From Parabacteroides sp. AM08-6 (GTDB lineage Bacteria > Bacteroidota > Bacteroidia > Bacteroidales > Tannerellaceae): a stretch of 64,000 nt of DNA. Numbering within the stretch: position 1 is the stretch's first letter; each line of letters starts with the position of its first letter. This document shows, piece after piece, positions 37,783 through 45,921 of this stretch. The notes beneath the pieces were generated by a model. It worked only from the letters and a program-made list of their open reading frames with translations, was not told the origin of the DNA and made no database searches. The stretch lies in assembly GCF_003473295.1 (NCBI RefSeq), contig NZ_QRMP01000005.1, positions 89,554 to 153,553 of the forward strand, written 5' to 3'. A program made the translations under genes and the position numbers.

Positions 37783-38976
37783 TTACAGTTCCAAATCTAC
37801 GTTAAATAATTCATGCCAAGGTAATCCCTGTTCGTTCAGCTCTTTCATGAAAGGATCCGGATCGAACTCTTCCACATTCCATACGCCCGGTTTTTTCCAA
37901 ATACTTTTCATAAACAGTTTTGCACCAATCATGGCCGGAACGCCGGTTGTGTAGCTGACACCCTGTGCGCCTGTCTCCAGATAGGCGGCGTGGTGGCTGC
38001 AATTATTATATACGTAATATGTTATCTCTTTGCCGTCTTTCAATCCCCGGATACGGCAACCGATGGATGTTTCGCCAGTATAGTTTTCGCCCAAATCACC
38101 CGGGTTTGGCAATACGGCTTTCAGAAACTGGATAGGAACAATTTCTTGGCCATTATACAGAATCGGATCGATACGTGCCATACCGATATTTTGGATTACA
38201 CGCAGATGGGTCAGATATTCTTGTCCGAATGTCATCCAGAAACGGGCACGTTTGATAGTCGGGAAGTTTTTTGTCAGGCTTTCCAACTCTTCGTGGTACA
38301 TCAGGTATGATTCTTTAGGCCCTATATTCGGGTAATTCAACGGTTTATGAACAGAAAGAGGATCTGTGTCTTTCCATTGTCCGTCTTCGAAATATTTACC
38401 ACGTTGAGTAATTTCACGAATGTTGATTTCCGGATTAAAGTTTGTTGCAAATGCTTTATGATGATCACCGGCATTACAATCTACAATATCCAGATACTGT
38501 ATTTCGTCAAAATGGTGTTTAGCAGCATAAGCCGTGTACACCCCCGTTACTCCCGGGTCGAAACCACAACCTAAAATAGCGGTCAGGCCGGCTTTCTCAA
38601 AACGGTCTTTGTATGCCCACTGCCAACTGTATTCATATTTGGCTTCATCCAGTGGTTCGTAGTTGGCTGTATCCAGATAACTAACGCCATATGCCAGGCA
38701 GGCATCCATAATGGAGAGGTCCTGGTACGGCAAAGCCAAGTTTATAACCAAGTCCGGCTTGAAAGCATTGAACAAGGCCACAAGTTCGTCCACGTTGTCC
38801 GCGTCCACTTGTGCCGTCTGTACCTTTACATTTTTGATATCGTCAGCAATCTTGTCGCATTTGCTTTTCGTACGGCTTGCTACCATGATATCAGTAAAGA
38901 CATCTGCGTTCATTGCGATTTTCTTAACGGCAACGGTACTAACGCCTCCGGCACCAATCACTAATACTCTTCCCAT
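37783..38976 (-). CDS. Carboxynorspermidine dehydrogenase (saccharopine dehydrogenase family)
   Basis: 397 aa from the ATG at 38976; a TTG two codons earlier is less likely. VLVIGAGGVSTVAV (3-16) is the Rossmann nucleotide motif. GCGFDPGVTGVY (about 131-142) and the C-terminal NCSHHAAYLETGAQGVSYTT match CASDH proteins. These condense putrescine or diaminopropane with aspartate semialdehyde in the spermidine route common in Bacteroidetes. A TATTTTTG -7 element on the minus strand is at 39043-39036. The partner decarboxylase is not in this window. Confidence 0.85.
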   Translation of the reverse strand: MGRVLVIGAGGVSTVAVKKIAMNADVFTDIMVASRTKSKCDKIADDIKNVKVQTAQVDADNVDELVALFNAFKPDLVINLALPYQDLSIMDACLAYGVSYLDTANYEPLDEAKYEYSWQWAYKDRFEKAGLTAILGCGFDPGVTGVYTAYAAKHHFDEIQYLDIVDCNAGDHHKAFATNFNPEINIREITQRGKYFEDGQWKDTDPLSVHKPLNYPNIGPKESYLMYHEELESLTKNFPTIKRARFWMTFGQEYLTHLRVIQNIGMARIDPILYNGQEIVPIQFLKAVLPNPGDLGENYTGETSIGCRIRGLKDGKEITYYVYNNCSHHAAYLETGAQGVSYTTGVPAMIGAKLFMKSIWKKPGVWNVEEFDPDPFMKELNEQGLPWHELFNVDLEL

Positions 38977-39621
38977 GTACAAATAGAATTAATATTGTTG
39001 TTAATATACAGTTTGCAAGGTTATGAACCTTTCGACAAAAATACGATTTATCTTTGAAATATGCTATAAGGCTTTCTGAAAAACCTTCCCGGTATTTAGA
39101 ATCATTTTTTCGGGGACTTACTTTTTTGTGCTTTATTCCTGATCCTTCCGGGTACTACAGGGTAGGTTTCTAATTTTCCTGATTATCAAAATGTCACTAC
39201 TATAGCGGCTAAATGGGGTTAATATGGCGGGTAAAATAAATTACCCGCACATGTAACTCTTTTTAACGTATTAATCCGGTTACAAAATACCCAAATAATA
39301 AACATTTTGTCATCCGTCGGGAATATGTGGACCGGGAAATTTTGTATGATGTGTTTGGGCTGTATGCTGTGCTGCAAGGCATAAAAAGAGAATCGATGCA
39401 GCGTTTCTTTTCGAAATAGCATCTTTGTTCATAGATTTATCCTGATATTTAAGAAGATTCGATGGTTAAAGTATCTATAAATGCTTGTTATCTATTGGGA
39501 AACTGCTATATTTGTAAATAAAATGGATAGTTTTATTGTTAAGATAAATCAGGGCGTTTAAACCCTGACGATGTATGGATAGTCTAAGTAGTAGAAATTA
39601 TAAAGTAGAGGAGAAACGAAT
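38977..39621. other. 645-nt intergenic region with divergent promoters and hairpins
   Basis: It lies between divergent genes. It holds TATTTTTG for the leftward gene (39043-39036), a small palindrome AAGGTTatgAACCTT (39017-39031), an extra + strand TATCTTTG (39049-39056) and a perfect 8-bp hairpin GCGGGTAA/TTACCCGC (39227-39248). The promoter of the rightward gene is at 39485-39514. A 67-aa minus-strand frame (39219-39422) has no recognisable family. The extra promoter element may start a short RNA. Confidence 0.5.
39485..39514 (+). promoter_or_regulatory. Promoter for the Trp/Tyr/Gly-rich protein gene
   Basis: TTG (39485-39487), 19 nt, TATATTTG (39507-39514). The leader to the ATG at 39622 is about 100 nt. 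Confidence 0.65.
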
Positions 39622-41022
39622 ATGAAACCCATGAAATTAACATCTTTGATGGTGATGCTTCTGGTAGCTTTTAGCGCTGCCGCTCAAGAGGAGTTCTTTG
39701 ATGATGTGTATTTCTCTTCCGGTAAAGATAAGAAAAAAGAAAAAAAAGAAGAGAAGGTAATACAGCCGAAAAAAGAAGAGGCAACAAGTACGACATTGTC
39801 ATCCACTTACACCACGACCAGCAGAACTGCGCCGGCTAAGGCTAAGGGCGAACGTGATGTAGATGAATATAATCGTCGGTATGAATCTGCTGATGTAGAG
39901 GAAGCTTATGATGAATCAGCCGATATGGACAGTAGTGGCGAAGTTCTTGCCGAATATAATGATAATATGGCAGCTGATGACCAGAAAGTGACAGTGATAG
40001 CTGATAATAAACGCCGTTCGGATTTAGAGTATACCGAACGTATTATTCGTTATCATTCGCCAAGTAAGATAACGATAGCCGGTGCCGACCAGGTTGATTT
40101 ATACTTGAGCGACGGTTATTACGGTTATGATTATGATACGAACTATTTGGATGGGAATACAAATGTGAGTTTTAATATAAATGTAGGAAATGGCTGGTAT
40201 GATCCCTGGTATAGTTGGTATAACCCGTGGTATTACAATCCTTGGTGGAGCTATTCTTCCTGGTGGGGACCGAGTTGGGGCTTCAGCTGGGGCTGGGGTG
40301 GCTTCTATGGCGGTTGGTCAAGACCGTGGTACGGCGGTTACTGGGGACCGGGATATTATGGCGGCTATTGGGGTGGCGGTTACTGGGGCGGTGGCTATTG
40401 GGGCCATAGCCATTGGGCACATGCAACTCCTTACAGACATAGTTATGCCGGCGGGCGTACAACAGGTTCCGGAGGTAGGAGCGCATATCGTTCTTCCGGC
40501 TCTCGCAGTTCGGTTAGGAATACTTCATCACAGAGAAGTAGTAATCGTTCTTCCGCATCTTCTTTACGTTCTTCGTCCACTAATAATCGCGTAAGTTCCG
40601 ATAGAAATAGTAGCGGGCGGGTGAATAGTAACAGCAGTCGTCCCGGATTGAGTACAAGCCGTGCCAATACAACGGAGAGAACGGGTATTAGCAGCGAACG
40701 TACTTCGACGAACACGAATAACCGGACACGAATAACCCGTGAAAATAATGTAGGAACATCCTCCTCTTCTTCACGTACATATAATCGTCAGAGTACTCCG
40801 TCAAGAAGCAGTAGCAATTCTTATCGCTCTTCTTCGTCCGGAAATAGTCGCAGTAATACTTATACCCCTTCAAGGAGTAGCAACAGTACGACACGTTCCA
40901 GTTCGATAGGTACTTCTTCCGGAGGTAGCGTTAGTCGTTCCAGCGGTGGCGGTTATAGTAATGGTGGCGGACGCTCCAGTGGTGGTGGCGGCGGACGTTC
41001 CGGCGGCGGTCGAAGCCGGTAA
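39622..41022 (+). CDS. Secreted Trp/Tyr/Gly-rich and Ser/Arg-rich low-complexity protein
   Basis: 466 aa. A signal peptide ends at AFSAAAQ (residue 22). A charged Lys/Glu linker and an acidic region (about 70-130) lead to a folded-looking segment (about 130-185). Next is a stretch of about 85 residues dominated by Trp, Tyr, Gly and Pro with repeats of YWGGG. The last 190 residues are Ser/Arg/Asn-rich and end in Gly/Ser/Arg. The composition suggests an exported structural, adhesive or matrix protein, but no known domain is recognised. The FadL-like gene follows 36 nt later and may be co-transcribed. Confidence 0.75.
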   Translation: MKPMKLTSLMVMLLVAFSAAAQEEFFDDVYFSSGKDKKKEKKEEKVIQPKKEEATSTTLSSTYTTTSRTAPAKAKGERDVDEYNRRYESADVEEAYDESADMDSSGEVLAEYNDNMAADDQKVTVIADNKRRSDLEYTERIIRYHSPSKITIAGADQVDLYLSDGYYGYDYDTNYLDGNTNVSFNINVGNGWYDPWYSWYNPWYYNPWWSYSSWWGPSWGFSWGWGGFYGGWSRPWYGGYWGPGYYGGYWGGGYWGGGYWGHSHWAHATPYRHSYAGGRTTGSGGRSAYRSSGSRSSVRNTSSQRSSNRSSASSLRSSSTNNRVSSDRNSSGRVNSNSSRPGLSTSRANTTERTGISSERTSTNTNNRTRITRENNVGTSSSSSRTYNRQSTPSRSSSNSYRSSSSGNSRSNTYTPSRSSNSTTRSSSIGTSSGGSVSRSSGGGYSNGGGRSSGGGGGRSGGGRSR

Positions 41023-41058
41023 TCCGGATAGGTAATAAATCTTAGGAATAGTAGAGAT

Positions 41059-42696
41059 ATGAAGAAGGTGATTGGTTTGTTAGTATCGGCATTTGTACTA
41101 AGTGCCGGTACCGTATTTGCACAAAGTGAGATTGATGCTTATAAATTCTCTCAGACAGATTTGAGCGGGACAGCCCGGTATATGGGGATGGGAGGCGCTT
41201 TCGGTGCTTTAGGTGGTGATATATCTTCAATGGAGACGAATCCTGCAGGGTTGGGTATTTATCGTAGTTCCGAAGTAGTGACAACATTGAGCCTGTCTTC
41301 CATTAGAGCGAAAACGGATTGGGTTGGAACGAAAATGAATGAAAATCGTACTAAACTCAATTTTGATAATATTGCTTATGTCGGTTATTTTCCAAGTGGT
41401 AATGACGAAGGCCTTGTCAGTTGGAATGTGGGTTTCTCTTATAATAGGGTTAAAAATTATAATCGCACCTACAGAATGGGGCGCGGAGCCGGAGGTAAAT
41501 CCATCTCGGATTATATTGCGGAGTTGACAAGTCTTAACGGCTCTACTTCCGGCGGACTTTGGGGAACGGATAATTATGACCCTTATTTGAATCATAATTG
41601 GCTTTCGGTTTTGGGATATAATGCCGGACTGATAGATGGTGATAAGGGGGCGTTTTTTTCTACAATGGGAGAATGGAAAAATGGAAATCTTGTCCCTTTT
41701 AAAGTGCACTCTGCGGATTTGCATGTTACGGAGAAAGGAGCTGTAGATAAATATAATATTTCTCTTGCCACTAATATTTCGAATGTGTTTTTCGTTGGGG
41801 CGACAGTATCTGTTACCGATTTGAATTATGACGTACGAACATATTATGATGAGGATTTTGGCTCTAATAAAGCATCCAATAAAAGCGACCATCTCTATTT
41901 GGATAATTATTCTTCTTTGGATGGAACCGGATATGGCTTTAATCTTGGTGTAATTGTTCGCCCGGTTGATTTCCTGCGTTTCGGAGTCGCTTACAATTCA
42001 CCGACTTGGTATAAGATGACAAATTATTATAATGCGGAAGCGGGAGCTTTTGTATATGATTATTATTCCAATAGGGTGAATCCGGAGGGGAATGACAAAA
42101 ATATGGATAGGAAGGCCTGGACTCCGGACAATGTATATACCGAGTACAAGCTTCGTTCTGCCGATAAGTTTTTGTTTAGTGCCGCAGCTATTATTGGCCA
42201 GACGGCATTGATTAGTGTGGATTATGAATTGACGAATTATAAAGGTATGCGCTTAAGCGACCGGGATGGCTATGCACAGGATGATGATAATAGTCTTATT
42301 AAAGGGGATTATCGTTGGGCCGGTATGTTAAAAGCCGGTGCGGAAGTAAAGGTTACGCCTCAATTCGCTGTTCGTGTTGGTACTGCATGGCAAAATAGTC
42401 CGGTACAAGACCACATGAAGTACACTTCGGATGGTGTGATTTCGGAAGTTGCCGTATCTGGAACACGTACGGTTTATTCGGTAGACCATTCTGTAAATTA
42501 TTATACGTTAGGTTTAGGGTATCGTTTTACTCCTAATTTCTATGTGGATTTGGCTGCGGTTTACCGGATGCAGAAAGAAGAAGTTTATCCATTCCCTCAT
42601 CTTATTCAAAAAGGAGAAATTTTGGTAGAATCTGTTCCGTCTATATTAAAAACGAATACTACAAAAGTCGCTCTTACTTTTGGATATAAGTTCTGA
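41059..42696 (+). CDS. Outer-membrane protein of the OMPP1/FadL/TodX family
   Basis: 545 aa. A signal peptide ends at VFAQ (residue 22). TARYMGMGGAFGALGGDIS, then SMETNPAGLGIYR (about 35-70), is the N-terminal hatch signature of the FadL/TodX family, with NPAG conserved. The rest alternates aromatic and polar residues as in a 14-strand beta barrel and ends in Phe (TFGYKF), the usual Bam signal. It would take up hydrophobic molecules, but in Bacteroidetes the ligand is rarely known. A strong terminator follows. Confidence 0.8.
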   Translation: MKKVIGLLVSAFVLSAGTVFAQSEIDAYKFSQTDLSGTARYMGMGGAFGALGGDISSMETNPAGLGIYRSSEVVTTLSLSSIRAKTDWVGTKMNENRTKLNFDNIAYVGYFPSGNDEGLVSWNVGFSYNRVKNYNRTYRMGRGAGGKSISDYIAELTSLNGSTSGGLWGTDNYDPYLNHNWLSVLGYNAGLIDGDKGAFFSTMGEWKNGNLVPFKVHSADLHVTEKGAVDKYNISLATNISNVFFVGATVSVTDLNYDVRTYYDEDFGSNKASNKSDHLYLDNYSSLDGTGYGFNLGVIVRPVDFLRFGVAYNSPTWYKMTNYYNAEAGAFVYDYYSNRVNPEGNDKNMDRKAWTPDNVYTEYKLRSADKFLFSAAAIIGQTALISVDYELTNYKGMRLSDRDGYAQDDDNSLIKGDYRWAGMLKAGAEVKVTPQFAVRVGTAWQNSPVQDHMKYTSDGVISEVAVSGTRTVYSVDHSVNYYTLGLGYRFTPNFYVDLAAVYRMQKEEVYPFPHLIQKGEILVESVPSILKTNTTKVALTFGYKF

Positions 42697-42713
42697 TTTT
42701 TCATAGTTAGTTC

Positions 42714-42762
42714 AAAAAAGCCCCCTTTTTGTACAAGAAACGTACGAAAAGGGGGCTTTTTT
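42714..42762. terminator. Strong terminator after the FadL-like gene
   Basis: AAAAAAGCCCCCTTTTtGTAC pairs with GTACgAAAAGGGGGCTTTTTT around a 7-nt loop. It is the strongest terminator in the window. Confidence 0.92.
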
Positions 42763-42905
42763 ATTTAAAAATGGAAGAATAGTTTGTTTGTTTAAAATTC
42801 TTTTTGTTCTTTTGCCTTAAAATATAAATATATTATTGTCTAACATTTAAAACCGCATTGCCTATAGCATAACATTACTCAATAGAAACTAAAAAAATAG
42901 AAGTA

Positions 42906-43499
42906 ATGAACACTTTAAGAATGATGACTGACGAAGAGTTGGTTGTTCTTTATGCACAAGGTAATAATGCTGCTTTCGATGTGTTGTTGAATCGTTACAA
43001 AAGCAGTATCCATTCCTACATTTACTTTATAGTTCGTAACAAGGATCTTACGGAAGATATTTTCCAAGAGACTTTTGTCAAGGTGATTATGACGATTAAA
43101 CAAGGCCGTTATACCGAGAACGGTAAGTTTAAGGCTTGGATTACCCGTATTGCTCATAACCTGATTATCGATAATTTCCGTCAGGAACGGAGTGAAAATA
43201 CGATTTCCAATGATGAAGTGGAAGTTGACTTATTTAACAATATCAAACTTTGTGACGGAACAATAGAAGATAACATTGTTCGTCATCAGGTATTGTCGGA
43301 TGTGAAGAAGCTGGTTAAGCATCTGCCTGATAGTCAGCGGGAAGTGTTGGAAATGCGTTACTATCAGGACCTTAGTTTTAAAGAAATAGCCGATATTACA
43401 GGCGTAAGCATTAATACCGCTTTGGGACGCATGCGCTATGCTATCCTGAATATGCGTCGTATGGCTGAGGAAAACAGTATCGAGTTGTCGATGGTATAA
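42906..43499 (+). CDS. RNA polymerase sigma factor, ECF type
   Basis: A 197-aa sigma-70 family protein with only regions 2 and 4. Region 2 has DLTEDIFQETFVKVI (47-61) and FKAWITRIAHNLIIDNFRQ (75-93). Region 4 has LPDSQREVLEMRYYQDLSFK, then EIADITGVSINTALGRMRYA. No anti-sigma factor gene is next to it; a 59-aa protein follows instead. Its regulon is unknown. No clear TAnnTTTG promoter was seen, so it may be self-driven or use another sigma. Confidence 0.9.
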   Translation: MNTLRMMTDEELVVLYAQGNNAAFDVLLNRYKSSIHSYIYFIVRNKDLTEDIFQETFVKVIMTIKQGRYTENGKFKAWITRIAHNLIIDNFRQERSENTISNDEVEVDLFNNIKLCDGTIEDNIVRHQVLSDVKKLVKHLPDSQREVLEMRYYQDLSFKEIADITGVSINTALGRMRYAILNMRRMAEENSIELSMV

Positions 43500-43577
43500 A
43501 TAAATTCTATTCATCATACAATAAGCAGGCAGCCTGCTCGTTTTATTATCAAACGAAAAATAAAAACAGAGTTGCCT

Positions 43578-43757
43578 ATGAAGAGACTTTCTACTCGATG
43601 TATGAATGAATTTGAAAATAGAACCAACAGAAACCGGAATGAGAAGAAAAAGAGTATGCCACGCAGGCAGACATTGGATTTTCTTACTCAGTTTGCAAGA
43701 GTTTATCATTCAGAACCAGTTTTGCATCCGGAGCTTTGTGGCGTGGTAATGAACTAA
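43578..43757 (+). CDS. Small basic protein downstream of the sigma factor
   Basis: 59 aa from the ATG at 43578, 78 nt after the sigma factor stop. It has a basic N-terminal half (NRTNRNRNEKKKSMPRR) and a compact C-terminal half (QTLDFLTQFARVYHSEP, ending GVVMN). It is followed directly by a strong terminator, which supports its being the last gene of the sigma-factor transcript. No Pfam-type family is recognised. The short C-terminal helix could contact a partner. Confidence 0.55.
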   Translation: MKRLSTRCMNEFENRTNRNRNEKKKSMPRRQTLDFLTQFARVYHSEPVLHPELCGVVMN

Positions 43758-43766
43758 AGTTGAAAT

Positions 43767-43824
43767 AGAGAAACAGGGAAATGAGGAAGATATAACTTCG
43801 TTTCCCTGTTTCTCTGTTTTTTTT
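43767..43824 (+). terminator. Terminator after the sigma-factor unit
   Basis: AGAGAAACAGGGAAA (43767-43781) pairs perfectly with TTTCCCTGTTTCTCT (43801-43815), followed by GTTTTTTTTT. Confidence 0.92.
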
Positions 43825-43826
43825 TC

Positions 43827-43834
43827 TATATTTG
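43827..43834 (+). promoter_or_regulatory. -7 element for rpe
   Basis: TATATTTG, 17 nt before the ATG at 43852, immediately after the preceding terminator. The leader would be about 10 nt. Confidence 0.55.
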
Positions 43835-43851
43835 TAAAAAACATAAAGGAT

Positions 43852-44502
43852 ATGGAGCATAAAATAGCACCCTCTTTGCTGGCTGCAGATTTTCTGAATT
43901 TACAGAAAGAGGTTGAAATGATAAATAAGAGTGATGCGGATTGGTTGCATATGGATGTGATGGACGGAGTATTTGTCCCTAATATTTCATTTGGCTTTCC
44001 TGTCCTGGAAGCTGTCAAGCCGATTTGCCGGAAACCATTGGATGTACATTTGATGATTGTGGAGCCTCAGAAGTTTATTCCGGAAGTGGCAGCGGCAGGA
44101 GCGTATATGATGAATGTGCATTACGAAGCTTGCATCCATTTGCACCGTACGATTGCAGCCATTAAGGAAGCCGGTATGAAAGCTGCCGTTACTTTAAATC
44201 CGCATACCCCTATTTTGTTGTTGGAGGACATTCTTCAGGATGTGGATATGGTGTTGCTGATGTCCGTAAATCCGGGTTATGGAGGGCAAAAGTTTATTGA
44301 ACATTCGGTGGAGAAAACGGCCCGTTTGAAAGATATGATTTTAGGTAAAGGCTTGAATACTTGGATTGAAGTGGACGGAGGTGTGAATATGGAAACGGGA
44401 AAGCGATTGCTGGATGCCGGCGCGGATGTGCTGGTGGCCGGGAGTTTTGTTTTCCGTTCTCCGAATCCGCTAAAGACAATCCGGGAACTGAAAGATTTGT
44501 AA
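43852..44502 (+). CDS. rpe: Ribulose-phosphate 3-epimerase
   Basis: A 216-aa TIM barrel interconverting ribulose-5-P and xylulose-5-P in the pentose phosphate pathway. APSLLAADFLNLQKE (4-18), HMDVMDGVFVPN (33-44), PLDVHLMI (62-69) and LMSVNPGYGGQKFI (140-153) are the conserved family motifs. They carry the catalytic Asp residues (about 36 and 177) and the metal His residues (about 33 and 66). The length is typical. Confidence 0.96.
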   Translation: MEHKIAPSLLAADFLNLQKEVEMINKSDADWLHMDVMDGVFVPNISFGFPVLEAVKPICRKPLDVHLMIVEPQKFIPEVAAAGAYMMNVHYEACIHLHRTIAAIKEAGMKAAVTLNPHTPILLLEDILQDVDMVLLMSVNPGYGGQKFIEHSVEKTARLKDMILGKGLNTWIEVDGGVNMETGKRLLDAGADVLVAGSFVFRSPNPLKTIRELKDL

Positions 44503-44511
44503 TAATATACC

Positions 44512-44575
44512 TGTGTCGATATATTATGATGCCGATTATTAAAGTATGGACGAAGTAATATATTGACACAATTTT
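44512..44575 (+). terminator. Inverted repeat after rpe
   Basis: TGTGTCGATATATTA (44512-44526) pairs with TAATATATTGACACA (44556-44570) with a single mismatch and a 29-nt spacer, followed by ATTTTTATAT. It could be a terminator or a processing site between rpe and the ComEC-like gene. Confidence 0.45.
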
Positions 44576-44596
44576 TATATATTAAAACCTTGACTT

Positions 44597-45883
44597 ATGA
44601 TGATAGAAGAATTGCGTATGCGGCCTTTTGTACGGCCTTTATTTATTTGGATAACCGGAATCTTGTTGCAGGTTGTTTTTCCTTGTCGTATGTATGGCCT
44701 GTTGTTGATACTCTTCCCTTTATTCATTCTTGTTTGTTCCGGTTTTGTTCATGCAGGGCAGGGGAGTTCCTGTAGCTATGAAACTCGTTGGGTTTGGGGA
44801 GCAGTGTTCGCTTTATTGCTTTTGGCTCTTTCCATAGAGAAAACGGCTTATTCCCAGATTGAAATAGAGCATCCGCCTTTTGTATCCGGCCTTCAACGAC
44901 TGGCGAGTGAAGAGCAGCAACGATTGTTAAAGCCATTTGACAGACTGCATTTGTCCGATTCCGAGAAAGGAATGCTGGCTACTATTACACTTGGGTATCG
45001 GGCAGGGATGGATAGAACTGTTCGGAAGCGATTTTCCATGGTAGGTGTCGCACATATTTTGGCTGTAAGCGGCTTTCATGTGGCTATAGTCTGTGGTTTT
45101 CTGTCGTTAATCTTTTCAGCGTTTCCCCGTACCCGGTTTTTCAATTGGATAAAGTATTTGCTTACAATTGTTTTGTTGTGGACATTTGTCTTTATAACAG
45201 GCTTGGCGCCTTCTGCCGTTCGTGCAGCAATAATGCTCTCCCTGTTTCTGACCGGACGATTGCTGAGGCGAACGACAGACGGTTATAATATTTTGGCTGC
45301 CGCAGCTTTTTGTATGTTGGTATATGAACCGCTTTATTTGTTTGATATAGGTTTTCAATTGAGTTATGCAGCTGTTTTTTTTATTCTATATCTTCAACCC
45401 CGGTTCATGCATTTGATAGGAGCACGAAACCCGTTTTTAGCTGTGCCTTCCGGTTGGATTAGTGTAACAATGGCGGCGCAGATTGGTACATCCTTTCTTT
45501 GTTTATATTATTTCGGACAGTTTTCTCTTGTTTTTCTTTTTACAAATTTGCCTTTGACGGTTTTGGCAATGTTGCTGATACCTGCCGGATTGCTTTGGGC
45601 ATTGTTGCCTGCCGGTTGTCCGGGCTCCGGAGAATTGCAATTGGCGGTGGAATGGTTGGTGAATAATATGCTCGGAGTTGTGGATACCTTTAGTCGTGTC
45701 CCTTTTGCTTCGGTTTCCTTCCGATTCGGATTGGATACAATGCTATTAGCTTATGGGAGCCTCTTGTTTGGACTGCTATATGAAAAAAGTCGTCGTCCGT
45801 TTAATCTATTCATTGCATTGTCTTTGTTGTTAATAATGTTGATAACATTGGTGATTGAGAAAGTAAAGATATGGGGAATGTAA
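44597..45883 (+). CDS. ComEC/Rec2-family protein, short form
   Basis: 428 aa with about ten membrane helices. FSMVGVAHILAVSGFHVAIV is the family's Competence-domain signature. FITGLAPSAVRAAIMLSLFL and LFDIGFQLSYAAVFFIL follow as expected. ComEC carries DNA across the inner membrane in natural transformation. This copy lacks the usual C-terminal metallo-beta-lactamase domain and has only a reduced N-terminal part, so it is much shorter than the full-length protein (often over 700 aa). Short forms occur in Bacteroidetes; DNA uptake is not certain. Confidence 0.8.
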   Translation: MMIEELRMRPFVRPLFIWITGILLQVVFPCRMYGLLLILFPLFILVCSGFVHAGQGSSCSYETRWVWGAVFALLLLALSIEKTAYSQIEIEHPPFVSGLQRLASEEQQRLLKPFDRLHLSDSEKGMLATITLGYRAGMDRTVRKRFSMVGVAHILAVSGFHVAIVCGFLSLIFSAFPRTRFFNWIKYLLTIVLLWTFVFITGLAPSAVRAAIMLSLFLTGRLLRRTTDGYNILAAAAFCMLVYEPLYLFDIGFQLSYAAVFFILYLQPRFMHLIGARNPFLAVPSGWISVTMAAQIGTSFLCLYYFGQFSLVFLFTNLPLTVLAMLLIPAGLLWALLPAGCPGSGELQLAVEWLVNNMLGVVDTFSRVPFASVSFRFGLDTMLLAYGSLLFGLLYEKSRRPFNLFIALSLLLIMLITLVIEKVKIWGM

Positions 45884-45892
45884 AAAAAATCG

Positions 45893-45900
45893 TACCTTTG
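45893..45900 (+). promoter_or_regulatory. -7 element for the DHH phosphoesterase gene
   Basis: TACCTTTG, 21 nt before the ATG at 45922 and just after the stop of the ComEC-like gene. It supports the 45922 start over an in-frame start at 45871 that overlaps the preceding gene. Confidence 0.55.
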
Positions 45901-45921
45901 TCACTGAAAATTAGAGAATAT

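Noticed and set aside
39219..39422. 67-aa minus-strand frame in the long spacer
   Set aside because: No recognisable domain, promoter or ribosome site; kept only as part of the spacer description.
40190..40594. 134-aa alternative frame within the Trp/Tyr/Gly-rich gene
   Set aside because: Produced by the repetitive GGN codons of the real frame, which has a signal peptide and promoter.
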